In this document: one piece after another, positions 1 to 6,429 of the stretch | How positions within the stretch are numbered: position 1 is the first letter of the stretch | Layout of the letters: the number at the start of each line of letters is the position of its first letter | Source of the DNA: JBBSIG01 sp038232215 | Lineage (GTDB): Bacteria > Actinomycetota > Thermoleophilia > Gaiellales > Gaiellaceae | Length of the DNA: 15,843 nt | Direction: 5' to 3' | Assembly: GCA_038232215.1 (NCBI GenBank) | Contig: JBBSIG010000039.1 | Location: 1 to 15,843, forward strand | Made by a program: the position numbers and the translations under genes | Notes under the pieces: model-generated | What the model saw: the letters and a program-made list of their open reading frames with translations, nothing else | The model's database searches: none | Told to the model about the DNA's origin: nothing

Positions 1-251
1 AGGTCGAGACCCGGGAGACAGCCGTCGTGAAGCCGCGTCCGGGCGCCCGCACGCCCGACTCCGAGCCGGAGCCGGCCACGGTCGAGAGGCGTCCCACCGT
101 GTCGAGAACAGAGGTCGAGCGCGACGACGTCACGGTGCAGCAGGAGCCGATCGAGCGGCCGGAGCCGCCTGCTCAGGAAGCACCCCTCGCCGAGCGTGGA
201 ACGCCGGTCGCGCCGCAGCCGACCCCGCCGCCGCGCGACGACGAGAAGTAG
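1..251 (+). CDS. C-terminal tail of an unidentified protein (5' end outside window)
   Basis: The frame beginning at base 3 is open from the window edge to a TAG at 249-251, giving about 82 residues of a protein whose start lies upstream. The visible part is low-complexity, very rich in Pro, Glu, Arg and Ala, with no hydrophobic segment and no recognisable domain. It looks like a disordered C-terminal extension. Third codon positions are mostly G or C, as in the neighbouring real genes, which supports coding. A GTG at 27 could be a start for a 74-residue stand-alone protein, but nothing favours it over a longer truncated gene. The function cannot be inferred. Confidence 0.5.
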   Translation, partial: VETRETAVVKPRPGARTPDSEPEPATVERRPTVSRTEVERDDVTVQQEPIERPEPPAQEAPLAERGTPVAPQPTPPPRDDEK

Positions 252-284
252 CGCTCCCGCTCACCTAAGGGATCGTGTTCGCGC

Positions 285-527
285 GTGACCGACGCCGATG
301 ACATGGGCATGAGCGTCGCGCCGATCCAGTCGATCCCACCAGGACGGGGGACCGCGCTCCTGCTCCAGCACTGCGCCTGGCTGGGGAGCGTCGATGACGC
401 CCGCCCGCCTGCGTCCGAGCGTCTTCAGCAGGCGCTCGGGGGAGAGCTGACCCGCTTTCTGCTCGGCGCGCTAGCCGAGCACGATCACGGCGTCGCCCGG
501 TCCCGGTCGCGGCCGCCCGACGGCTGA
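285..527 (+). CDS. Possible small hypothetical protein, 80 aa
   Basis: This short frame starts at GTG 285; an in-frame ATG at 303 is an alternative. A purine-rich AAGGGA lies 12 bases upstream of the GTG, which is long for a ribosome binding site. The middle contains a stretch that reads like a folded amphipathic helix (ASERLQQALGGELTRFLLGALA, split here as ASERLQQALG then GELTRFLLGALA), a pattern resembling short helical proteins of actinobacteria. The last 15 residues are Arg/Pro-rich and may be read-through of non-selected sequence. Its 3' end overlaps the convergent small membrane-protein gene by 43 bases, so the two tails cannot both be strongly constrained. No function is assigned and the call is tentative. 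Confidence 0.4.
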   Translation: MTDADDMGMSVAPIQSIPPGRGTALLLQHCAWLGSVDDARPPASERLQQALGGELTRFLLGALAEHDHGVARSRSRPPDG

Positions 528-727
528 GCGGCGCGAGGCGGCGGCTCCTCCTCGCCGCATAGACGGACGAAGAGGAAGATCGCCCCGAAGGCGAGGAGCG
601 ACAGGATGAACGCAACCGGGCTCGAGACACCGATCGAGAGCATCCCGATCCAGAGGAAGAGCGAGAGGGCGAGCGCCCAGACGAACGAGACGACGCCGTG
701 GTCGAAGCTGGGCGGGCGGAGATGCAT
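485..727 (-). CDS. Small two-helix membrane protein, 80 aa
   Basis: The predicted protein starts MHLRPPSFDHG and then has two clear hydrophobic helices: residues about 12-34 (core VVSFVWALALSLFLWIGML) and about 38-56 (core VAFILSLLAFGAIFLFVRL). The remainder is a polar tail rich in Glu, Pro and Arg. Two well-formed membrane segments in a GC-rich genome are unlikely in a non-coding frame, so I think the gene is real. It is probably an inner-membrane protein with both ends on the same side. A TAGGAT hexamer lies 9 bases before the ATG and could be a -10 box for a nearly leaderless transcript. The family is not recognised. The 3' end overlaps the tail of the tentative gene on the other strand. 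Confidence 0.6.
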   Translation of the reverse strand: MHLRPPSFDHGVVSFVWALALSLFLWIGMLSIGVSSPVAFILSLLAFGAIFLFVRLCGEEEPPPRAAQPSGGRDRDRATP

Positions 728-1010
728 CTGCTGGTGATCCTATCCCGAGAAAAGAGTTCACCGAGCCGGTGGCGCTTTCGTCCACCGCGACCCGTTGACT
801 TTCCGCCTTCCGCCTTGCGGCTTCTGCGTACGACCCTCGAGTGCGGTTTCGACCTACTCGCGCTCCGTGCTCGGTGCCAGGCCAATCTACGAGGCGCGGA
901 CCGGTCGATCAAGTCCCCCGCGACAGCACTCCTCGCAAATTGCGCTCCTTTTCGATACCGGCCACGGTGGGGCCCAGGCGACCGCCGACCGTCCTACGAC
1001 TCGACTTGAC

Positions 1011-1024
1011 ATAACACTGGTTAT
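1011..1024. promoter_or_regulatory. Short inverted repeat ATAAC-N4-GTTAT next to TTGACA
   Basis: ATAAC and GTTAT are perfect inverted 5-mers separated by ACTG. The repeat begins on the last base of a consensus -35 hexamer TTGACA (1006-1011). No -10 hexamer sits at the expected 16-18 base distance. The element could be an operator for a dimeric regulator of the downstream sigma-factor gene, 63 bases before its start codon. This is inference from symmetry alone. Confidence 0.3.
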
Positions 1025-1074
1025 CGTGCATCGCGGTCGGGGTGGGTTTTTGATTCCCGCCGAGTCGAAAGGGT

Positions 1075-1080
1075 TACGCT
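1075..1080 (+). promoter_or_regulatory. Putative -10 box TACGCT of the sigma-factor gene (leaderless)
   Basis: TACGCT fits the TANNNT pattern and ends 6 bases before the GTG at 1087, so transcription would begin at or next to the start codon. A poor -35 candidate (TTGATT, 1050-1055) is 19 bases upstream. No properly spaced Shine-Dalgarno sequence is present, which agrees with a leaderless message. Confidence 0.4.
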
Positions 1081-1086
1081 GAGCAG

Positions 1087-2130
1087 GTGGCCGACGCGGA
1101 CAGCATCCTCCAGCACCCGGAGCTGCAGCTGCTCGTCGAGGCGTCCGAGCCGACGGGCACGCTCAGGCGAGGTCAGGTAACCGAGCTCGTCGAGGCCCAC
1201 GAGCTGGACGCGCTCGAGATCGACGAGGTGCTGCGCGAGCTCGATCGGCGCGGGATCGAGATCGTCGAAGATCAGCCAGAGCCAGAGCCGGCGCCGCCCC
1301 CGGGTGCCTACGAGTCGACGACGGACGCCCTCCAGCTCTTCCTGCGCGAGGCGGGCCGTCATGCGCTCCTGACCGCCGCGCAGGAGGTCGAGCTGGCGAA
1401 GCGGATCGAGCGCGGTGACGGAGCGGCGAAGCAGCGCATGATCCAGTCCAACCTGCGCCTCGTCGTCTCGATCGCGAAGAACTACCGCAATCAAGGACTG
1501 CCGTTCCTCGACCTGATCCAGGAAGGGACGCTCGGCCTGATCCGGGCCGTCGAGAAGTTCGACTGGCGCCGCGGGTTCAAGTTCTCGACGTACGCCACGT
1601 GGTGGATCCGTCAGGCGGTGGCGCGCGCGCTCGCCGACAAGGCGCGCACGATCCGGATGCCGGTGCACATCGTGGAGCGGCTCCAGAAGCTCAACCGCGC
1701 CGAGCGGACGCTGTGGACGCAGCTCGGGCGGGAGCCCTCGCTCGAGGAGATCGCCGAGGAGGCGAGCTTGCCGATCCAGCAGGCGCACGAGGTGCGCGCC
1801 GCCGCCCGCGCCTCGGCGAGCCTCGACCAGCCGGTGGGCGAGAACGACGACGCGGTGTTCGGGGACTTCGTCGCGGGGGACGGCCCCCTGCCCGAGGAGG
1901 AGGTCGAGCAGTCCCTGCGCAGCCAGGCGCTCGCGCAGGCGCTCGGGGGGCTGCCGGAGCGGGAGCGGCAGGTGCTCGTACTCCGGTACGGCCTCTCTGA
2001 CCACGAGCCGAAGACCCTCGAGGAGATCGGACAGAGGCTCGGTCTGACGCGAGAGCGCGTTCGCCAGATCGAGTTCGAGTCGCTGCGGCGCCTGGCGGAC
2101 GTGCGCGAGATGGCGACGATCGCGCCCTAG
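1087..2130 (+). CDS. RpoD-family (group 1/2) RNA polymerase sigma factor with region 1.1
   Basis: This 347-residue protein directs RNA polymerase to promoters. Residues about 29-59 resemble sigma region 1.1, followed by an acidic Pro/Glu linker (61-73). Region 1.2 starts near 77 (DALQLFLREAG). Region 2 covers about 115-190, with the very conserved core LDLIQEGTLGLIRAVEKFDW and the -10-recognition helix YATWWIRQAVARALADKART. Region 3 follows to about 250. Region 4.2 is the helix-turn-helix at 311-330 with TRERVRQIE. All RpoD signatures are intact, so it should be a primary or primary-like sigma. Whether it is the housekeeping SigA or one of several paralogues cannot be settled here. The GTG start is favoured because a -10-like box precedes it by 6 bases and region 1.1 begins soon after. 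It converges on a second RpoD-type gene 39 bases away. Confidence 0.9.
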   Translation: MADADSILQHPELQLLVEASEPTGTLRRGQVTELVEAHELDALEIDEVLRELDRRGIEIVEDQPEPEPAPPPGAYESTTDALQLFLREAGRHALLTAAQEVELAKRIERGDGAAKQRMIQSNLRLVVSIAKNYRNQGLPFLDLIQEGTLGLIRAVEKFDWRRGFKFSTYATWWIRQAVARALADKARTIRMPVHIVERLQKLNRAERTLWTQLGREPSLEEIAEEASLPIQQAHEVRAAARASASLDQPVGENDDAVFGDFVAGDGPLPEEEVEQSLRSQALAQALGGLPERERQVLVLRYGLSDHEPKTLEEIGQRLGLTRERVRQIEFESLRRLADVREMATIAP

Positions 2131-2169
2131 CGTCTCCGCGCGCAGAGCGACGCAGGTTCCAGGAAGGAG

Positions 2170-3138
2170 CTACGAGCGGAGGTAGAGCTCGAGCCCTGGA
2201 GCGACGGCGCGGAGCTCGCGCAGGGCGCGCGCCTCGAGCTGGCGGACTCGCTCGCGGGTGATGCCGAGGCCCCGCCCCACCTCCTCGAGCGTGTGGGTGA
2301 TTCCACCGTTGAGCCCGAAGCGAAGCGTGAGCACGTGGCGCATCCGAGGATTGAGCCGCAGGAGCGCGTCCGAGAGCTCGGAGCCGCGCATGCGGTCCGC
2401 CGTCGTGACGTCGGGGCCCTCGGCGTTCGTGTCCTCGATCAGGTCGCCGTAGAGACTCTCCCCGTCGCCGACAGGCGTCTCGAGGCTGACCGGATCCTCG
2501 ACGAGGTCGAGGAGCTCCTCCACCCGCTGCTCGGGAAAGCCGCTCTCGCGGGCGAGCTCGGCCAGGGTGGGATCGCGGTTGAGCCTCGCCGTCAGCAGGC
2601 GCCGCGTGCGCATGACGCGCCTGACCTGCTCGGCGACGTGCACGGGAAGCCGGATCGTCCGACCCTGGTCGGCGAGCGCGCGCGTGACCGATTGGCGGAT
2701 CCACCAGGTCGCATAGGTCGAGAGCTTGTAGCCCATCCGGTAGTCGAACTTCTCGACCGCGCGGATCAGGCCGAGGTTGCCCTCCTGGATCAGGTCGAGG
2801 AGCGGTACGCCGGCCTTCGTGTAGTTCCGCGTGATCGACATCACGAGTCGCAGATTCGACTCGATCAGCTTTCGCTTCGCCGCCTGGTCGCCCTCGTCCT
2901 TCAGCCGTGCGAGCTCGCGCTCCTCGGACGCCGTCAGGAGCCGGCCGTCCCCGATCGCGCGCACGTAGAGCTTGAGCGGATCCTGCGTGGCCGTCGCGGC
3001 GGCCTTCTCCTCTGCGTCCTCCCCGTCCTGCTCCTCGCTCTCCTCCGTCTCGACGTCGTCGGTCGCAGGGAGGAGCTCGAGGTACGGCTCCGCCGGGGAG
3101 ACGTCGAGCGCCGGGTCCGGGAGCGGCCGCTGCTCCAT
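2170..3138 (-). CDS. RpoD-family RNA polymerase sigma factor (second paralogue)
   Basis: This is a 322-residue sigma-70 protein. An acidic, disordered N-terminus (about 27-50, many Glu and Asp) takes the place of region 1.1. Region 1.2 begins at DPLKLYVRAIG (53-63). Region 2 lies at about 90-165, with LDLIQEGNLGLIRAVEKFDY and YATWWIRQSVTRALADQGRT. Region 3 follows (to about 225), and region 4.2 has LEEVGRGLGITRERVRQLE at about 284-302. The -10 and -35 reading helices are nearly the same as those of the convergent sigma factor, so the two probably recognise similar promoters. The frame stays open to 3369, but the ATG at 3138 is preferred. The upstream extension has no sigma homology and would overlap the divergent amidotransferase gene. 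GATACC sits 6 bases before this ATG as a possible -10 box. Confidence 0.9.
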   Translation of the reverse strand: MEQRPLPDPALDVSPAEPYLELLPATDDVETEESEEQDGEDAEEKAAATATQDPLKLYVRAIGDGRLLTASEERELARLKDEGDQAAKRKLIESNLRLVMSITRNYTKAGVPLLDLIQEGNLGLIRAVEKFDYRMGYKLSTYATWWIRQSVTRALADQGRTIRLPVHVAEQVRRVMRTRRLLTARLNRDPTLAELARESGFPEQRVEELLDLVEDPVSLETPVGDGESLYGDLIEDTNAEGPDVTTADRMRGSELSDALLRLNPRMRHVLTLRFGLNGGITHTLEEVGRGLGITRERVRQLEARALRELRAVAPGLELYLRS

Positions 3139-3144
3139 GCTGCG

Positions 3145-3150
3145 GGTATC
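3145..3150 (-). promoter_or_regulatory. Putative -10 box GATACC of the second sigma-factor gene
   Basis: On the minus strand GATACC lies 6 bases before the ATG, the same placement as before several other first genes in this window. The match to TATAAT is poor (A, T, A at positions 2-4) and no -35 box is clear, so the support is mainly the repeated spacing. Confidence 0.25.
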
Positions 3151-3302
3151 GGCCTCGCGTGGGGGCCGCTTGAGCGCGTACCTCGAAGGAGGGATGACCA
3201 CGTTTGAAGAACCTGTAAAGCCGCGCGGGTCGCTGCTAACTTCGGTGAGGGGCCCGCATCGGACTCCAGGACGCGCCCTTCCTTGCTCGCCGTCAATCCA
3301 GG

Positions 3303-3308
3303 TATCAC
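3303..3308 (+). promoter_or_regulatory. Putative -10 box TATCAC of the amidotransferase gene
   Basis: TATCAC lies 8 bases before the ATG at 3317. There is no Shine-Dalgarno sequence between them, so a leaderless or near-leaderless message is likely. TTGCTC at 3283-3288 is only 14 bases upstream of the hexamer, too close to be a good -35 box. Confidence 0.3.
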
Positions 3309-3316
3309 GTTTCGTT

Positions 3317-4111
3317 ATGTGCGGAATCGCCGGATACGACCTCGACTCACGCAGCCGCGTCGACCGCACGCTGGCCGCGCAGTCGCTCCTCGCCGGGATC
3401 GCCGAGCGGGGCGCGGACGCCGTCGGCTATGCCTACCGCGGCTCCGGGCGGGACGTGGCTGTGCACAAGCAGCGCTCCGGCGCGACCGCCCTCCTCGAGT
3501 GCGTCGAGCTGCCGCCGAGCGCGGCGCAGGCCCTCGTGCACGTTCGTGACTACACCAAGGGCCATCCGAGGATCGCCGCGAACAACCATCCCGTTCGCCA
3601 CGGCGCCGTGGTCGGCATCCACAACGGGATCATCTTCAACGACGACGAGCTGCTCGAGCGCCACGGGATCGAGCGCGGCTGCCCGGAGATGACCGTCGAC
3701 TCTGAGGCAATCTTCGCGCTCGCGGAAGCATCCGGCAATCGCGTGGGCATGCTCGAGCAGCTCCGCGGCTCGATGGCGGCCGCCTGGCTCGACGAGCGCG
3801 ACGCGAGCACGCTCTTCCTCGCGCGCGGGGTCGGCCGCCCGCTCTGGCTGGGACAGGGTCGCCACGAGCTCTTCTTTGCCTCCACGCGGGCGGCTCTGGA
3901 CATCGTCGCGCGCTACACCGGCGTCCGGCTGCGCCTGCGAGAGCTCGACGAGGGCTCGCTCGTCGCCGTTCGAGGAGGCCGTGAGGCCTGGAGCGAGCGC
4001 TTCCGCCCGAACCGCTCCTTCACGGAGGCGCCGCTGCCGTCGGTGCGAGCGCCGCACGAGGGCGAGTCGTGCCTGCTGCGGCTCGCGACGCTAGCGACTT
4101 CCCCCGGATAA
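3317..4111 (+). CDS. Orphan class II (Ntn-type) glutamine amidotransferase
   Basis: This 264-residue protein begins MCGIAGYD. Removing the initiator Met would expose Cys2, the N-terminal nucleophile of the GlmS/PurF/AsnB amidotransferase fold. Other expected elements are visible: VHVRDYT (74-80) with a glutamine-binding Arg, NNHPV (89-93), the oxyanion-hole segment IHNGII (101-106), and VDSEAIFAL (127-135). It would hydrolyse glutamine to glutamate and ammonia. No synthetase, isomerase or phosphoribosyltransferase domain follows, so the ammonia acceptor is unknown; a separate partner subunit is possible. The start is fixed by the Cys2 requirement. The last residues (about TLATSPG) are encoded by the outer arm of a large palindrome that also supplies the stop codon, so the native C-terminus may have been altered. 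It is divergent from the second sigma gene and convergent with the HNH-repeat gene. Confidence 0.85.
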   Translation: MCGIAGYDLDSRSRVDRTLAAQSLLAGIAERGADAVGYAYRGSGRDVAVHKQRSGATALLECVELPPSAAQALVHVRDYTKGHPRIAANNHPVRHGAVVGIHNGIIFNDDELLERHGIERGCPEMTVDSEAIFALAEASGNRVGMLEQLRGSMAAAWLDERDASTLFLARGVGRPLWLGQGRHELFFASTRAALDIVARYTGVRLRLRELDEGSLVAVRGGREAWSERFRPNRSFTEAPLPSVRAPHEGESCLLRLATLATSPG

Positions 4112-4314
4112 ACGATCACGGTAAGGGGAAGCGGGTCCGCGCGGGGAAGTAGCTTGGTTCTCAGGCTTCGCCTTTGCTGTCTCTGATCTCGAGAGTTCAG
4201 GCGTTTTCCGAGATCCGGACAAGTCTCAAGGCGAAGCCTCTGCTTCAAGCTACTTCCCCCGTGGGCTCCGCCATGGCCTGTCGACCGCGTTCATCCGGGG
4301 AAGTCGCTAGCGTC
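4087..4314. repeat. 228-bp imperfect fold-back palindrome (MITE-like), P1
   Basis: The two halves are inverted copies with strictly colinear paired blocks: 4087-4114 with 4288-4314 (27 of 28, allowing one inserted C and one A/G change); 4143-4156 with 4246-4259 (GGGGAAGTAGCTTG, 14 of 14); 4163-4174 with 4228-4239 (AGGCTTCGCCTT, 12 of 12); and 4185-4191 with 4209-4215 (GATCTCG, 7 of 7). The unpaired stretches between the blocks have equal or near-equal lengths on both sides (28/28, 6/6, 10/12). Each end contains CGCTAGCG followed inward by ACTTCCCC, so a TA lies symmetrically at 4092-4093 and 4308-4309, as a TA target duplication would. No transposase lies inside. The stop codons of both flanking convergent genes are within it. 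It could be a non-autonomous mobile element, and may also act as a bidirectional terminator. Confidence 0.8.
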
Positions 4315-4982
4315 CCGTCGGACGCGACGGCCGCGCCGGACTCTCGAAGGCGCTCGCGGATCAGGAACTGGAACGTCGCCCAAGCCCCCCGGCGCGCCTC
4401 GAACATGCGGTAGACCTGCCACTCCGTGAGAAGAGCCGGATCCTGGCGGCGCGCGCTCGCCCAGTCCGCGAACTTCGGCAGTCGGCCGAGGGCCTGCGCG
4501 AGTCCGACACCCTGAGCGAGCGCCCGCTCGAGCCGCTCCTCCCCCACCGGCACGTCGAAGCCCGCCTCCCGAAGCGCGCTCGAGAGCGAGCCGAACGTGT
4601 GCCAGTAGAGGGACTTCGACGGCATCAGTCCGCGGCGTGCGTCGATGTCCTTCGCCGTCGGTACCCGGCCGAGCTCCTGGCCGAGCTCGCGGAGCACGCT
4701 CAGGAGCTCCTCGGAGGTGGCGAAACGCCTCGGTACGAGACCGGCGCTCCGCTTCGCCGCGTTCCAGCTGCCGAAGTGCTCGATCACGGTCTGCGGGTGC
4801 ACCGTCGTCTCGCGGTCGGCGCCGAACTCGCGCATCGTGGGCGAGCGCCCGAGCCGGGCGGCACACTCGCGCAGCTCGCTGAGGATCTGATCGTCCGAGT
4901 AGCGCTTGCGGATGCTTGCCTGGAAGGCCGCCAGTGCCTTCGGATCGATCTCGCGGATAGCCCGATGCGGCTCTCGAGGCAT
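4245..4982 (-). CDS. HNH-repeat (homing-endonuclease-associated repeat) protein without nuclease domain
   Basis: This 245-residue protein consists of three tandem copies of the roughly 50-residue repeat known from homing endonucleases (Pfam HNH_repeat type). Copy 1 is about 30-82 (LRECAARLGRSPT ... HFGSWNAAKRSAGL). Copy 2 is about 90-142 (LRELGQELGRVPT ... TFGSLSSALREAGF). Copy 3, diverged, is about 153-212 (LAQALGRLPK ... MFEARRGAWATFQFL). No HNH, LAGLIDADG or GIY-YIG catalytic motif is present. The repeats are generally regarded as DNA-binding, so a DNA-binding role is the best guess. The ATG at 4982 is chosen although the frame is open further upstream, because a good promoter (TTGCAC, 16-base spacer, TATACT) ends 7 bases before it. 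The last 23 or so residues are encoded inside palindrome P1 and look unselected. Confidence 0.75.
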   Translation of the reverse strand: MPREPHRAIREIDPKALAAFQASIRKRYSDDQILSELRECAARLGRSPTMREFGADRETTVHPQTVIEHFGSWNAAKRSAGLVPRRFATSEELLSVLRELGQELGRVPTAKDIDARRGLMPSKSLYWHTFGSLSSALREAGFDVPVGEERLERALAQGVGLAQALGRLPKFADWASARRQDPALLTEWQVYRMFEARRGAWATFQFLIRERLRESGAAVASDGTLATSPDERGRQAMAEPTGEVA

Positions 4983-4989
4983 ACCAAAA

Positions 4990-5017
4990 AGTATAGAGCG
5001 CGTTGGACATCGTGCAA
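4990..5017 (-). promoter_or_regulatory. Sigma-70 promoter of the HNH-repeat gene, leaderless
   Basis: On the minus strand the -35 box TTGCAC (5012-5017) and the -10 box TATACT (4990-4995) are separated by 16 bases. The ATG follows the -10 box after 7 bases, so the transcript should begin at the start codon. This is the best promoter match in the window. The stretch is unusually AT-rich for this genome. Confidence 0.65.
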
Positions 5018-5042
5018 GCGTCCCAGAGCGCCTCGCCTCGGG

Positions 5043-5048
5043 TACGCT
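5043..5048 (+). promoter_or_regulatory. Putative -10 box TACGCT of murT-gatD (leaderless)
   Basis: TACGCT, identical to the hexamer before the first sigma-factor gene, ends 7 bases before the murT GTG at 5056. No -35 box is obvious and there is no Shine-Dalgarno sequence. It lies back to back with the HNH-repeat promoter. Confidence 0.45.
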
Positions 5049-5055
5049 CGCCCCG

Positions 5056-6429
5056 GTGCGCGCCCGCATCCCCCTCGCCCTGGAGATCGCCGCTGCGCGA
5101 GGTGCAGCGCGCCTCTCGCGGCTGGCAGGTGCCGGGGGCGGCACCACGATGCCGGGAAAGCTGCTCTGGAAGCTCGACCCTGGGGCGATCGACCGGCTCG
5201 CGGCGCGTCTGCCGCTCGGCTCCGCGCTGATCTCGGCGACGAACGGAAAGACGACGACGGCGGCCATGGCCGCGGAGATCCTGAGGCCCCGCTTCCGACT
5301 CGCGCACAACGCCTCGGGAGCGAACCTCGTCTCGGGCGTCGCCTCCACCCTCCTTGCCGCCGGCGAGGCGGAGCTCGGCCTGCTCGAGGTCGACGAGGCG
5401 GCGCTGCCCGAGGTGGCCCGTCGCCTACGGCCGCGCGCCCTCTGCCTCGGGAACCTCTTTCGCGACCAGCTCGACCGCTACGGGGAGCTGGAGCACGTGG
5501 CCGAGCGCTGGCGGGCCGCGGTCCACGAGCTCGGCGAGGCGACGCTGGTCGTCAACGGCGACGACCCGCAGGTCGGCGACCTCGCTGGGGCCCGGCCCGG
5601 AGGGATCGTCTTCGGCGTCGACGACGAGCGCCACGCCCAGCCCGCGTTGCAGCACGCGGCCGACTCGAAGCACTGCATCGTCTGCGGGACGCCCTACCGA
5701 TACCGCGCCGCCTACATCGGCCATCTCGGCGACTACCGGTGCCCTTCCTGCGGGCACGGGCGCCCGACGCTGGACGTGGTCGCGCGCGACATCGAGCTGC
5801 GAGGCCTCGAGCACGCGTCCTTCAGGCTCTGCACGCGGGCAGGCTCGCGACCGGTTCGTCTGGGGCTGCCCGGCCTCTACAACGTCTACAACGCCCTCGC
5901 CGCGGCGGCGCTCGCCGGCGTGCTCGGCGCCGGATTGGACGAGACCGTGTCCGGGCTCGAGCGCTTCCGCGCCGCGTTCGGCCGGCTGGAGCGGATCGCC
6001 GTCGGCGAGCGCCGGCTGCTGATGCTGCTGATCAAGAACCCCGCCGGCGCCAACGAGGCGGTGCGCACGCTGGTCGCGGGAGCGCCGCCCGCCGTCGCGG
6101 TGATCGCGCTCAACGACGAGACGGCCGACGGAAGGGACGTCTCGTGGATCTGGGACGTCGACTTCGAGCCGCTTCTGTCGGGGTTGGAGCGGCTCGTGGC
6201 CACGGGAGAGCGGGCCGCCGAGCTCGCGCTCCGGTTCAAGTACGCCGGTCTGCCGGACGATTCGCTCGAGGTCGTCCCTGAGCTCGAGCGTGCGCTCGAC
6301 CGCGGGCTCGAGCTCACTCCCGCGGGGGGCGAGCTCGTCCTCCTCCCCACGTACACGGCGATGCTCGCGTTGCGGAAGATCGTGGCCGGTAGGGGTCTCG
6401 TCCGGCCCTACTGGGAGCGCGCCGCGTGA
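5056..6429 (+). CDS. murT: MurT, Mur-ligase-like subunit of lipid II isoglutaminyl synthase
   Basis: MurT and GatD together amidate the alpha-carboxyl of D-Glu in lipid II, giving D-isoglutamine, in the cytoplasm or at the inner membrane face. The 457-residue protein starts with the usual basic helix and GGGTTMPG (about 28-34). It then has the Mur-ligase P-loop ISATNGKTTT (59-68). A four-Cys zinc ribbon typical of MurT lies at C207, C210, C229 and C232 (CIVCG ... CPSCG). DVDFE at about 367-371 includes the Asp that completes the GatD catalytic triad in known complexes. GTG 5056 is chosen because the family N-terminus begins here and a -10-like box precedes it by 7 bases; the frame is open further upstream. 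It overlaps gatD by four bases (GTGA), so translation is probably coupled. Length and motifs are normal for the family. Confidence 0.93.
   Translation: MRARIPLALEIAAARGAARLSRLAGAGGGTTMPGKLLWKLDPGAIDRLAARLPLGSALISATNGKTTTAAMAAEILRPRFRLAHNASGANLVSGVASTLLAAGEAELGLLEVDEAALPEVARRLRPRALCLGNLFRDQLDRYGELEHVAERWRAAVHELGEATLVVNGDDPQVGDLAGARPGGIVFGVDDERHAQPALQHAADSKHCIVCGTPYRYRAAYIGHLGDYRCPSCGHGRPTLDVVARDIELRGLEHASFRLCTRAGSRPVRLGLPGLYNVYNALAAAALAGVLGAGLDETVSGLERFRAAFGRLERIAVGERRLLMLLIKNPAGANEAVRTLVAGAPPAVAVIALNDETADGRDVSWIWDVDFEPLLSGLERLVATGERAAELALRFKYAGLPDDSLEVVPELERALDRGLELTPAGGELVLLPTYTAMLALRKIVAGRGLVRPYWERAA

Larger units (their letters stand above)
728..1086. other. Gene-free interval upstream of the first sigma factor
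   Basis: These 359 bases lie between the starts of two divergent genes (small membrane protein and sigma factor). Short frames cross it on both strands, but none has a domain or a convincing start. It holds a TTGACA hexamer (1006-1011) running into a short inverted repeat (1011-1024), and a -10-like hexamer just before the sigma-factor GTG. I see no tRNA, riboswitch or terminator in it. Confidence 0.6.

Noticed and set aside
830..900. tRNA-like stretch with a GGTTTCGACC T-loop resemblance
   Set aside because: No acceptor stem or anticodon arm can be formed around it.
1011..1024. LexA/SOS box
   Set aside because: The core AAC-N4-GTT fits, but the flanking G and C of the Gram-positive GAAC-N4-GTTC site are T and A.
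1021..2004. Long minus-strand open frame opposite the first sigma factor
   Set aside because: It is a mirror of the sigma-factor gene, caused by GC-rich third positions; the translation is Leu/Arg-rich with no domain.
2293..3207. Plus-strand open frame opposite the second sigma factor
   Set aside because: Same mirror effect; the sigma gene on the other strand is certain.
4087..4314. Group I or II intron, or riboswitch
   Set aside because: It is a simple fold-back of two colinear arms, with no intron core motifs, and lies at the 3' ends of genes rather than within or before one.
4983..5348. N-terminal extension of the HNH-repeat protein to an upstream start
   Set aside because: The extension is antisense to murT, lacks repeat similarity, and would lie upstream of a good promoter whose start point falls at the chosen ATG.
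4599..6281. 560-codon plus-strand frame across the HNH-repeat and murT genes
   Set aside because: It crosses two divergent real genes out of frame and is an Arg/Ala-rich low-complexity product.
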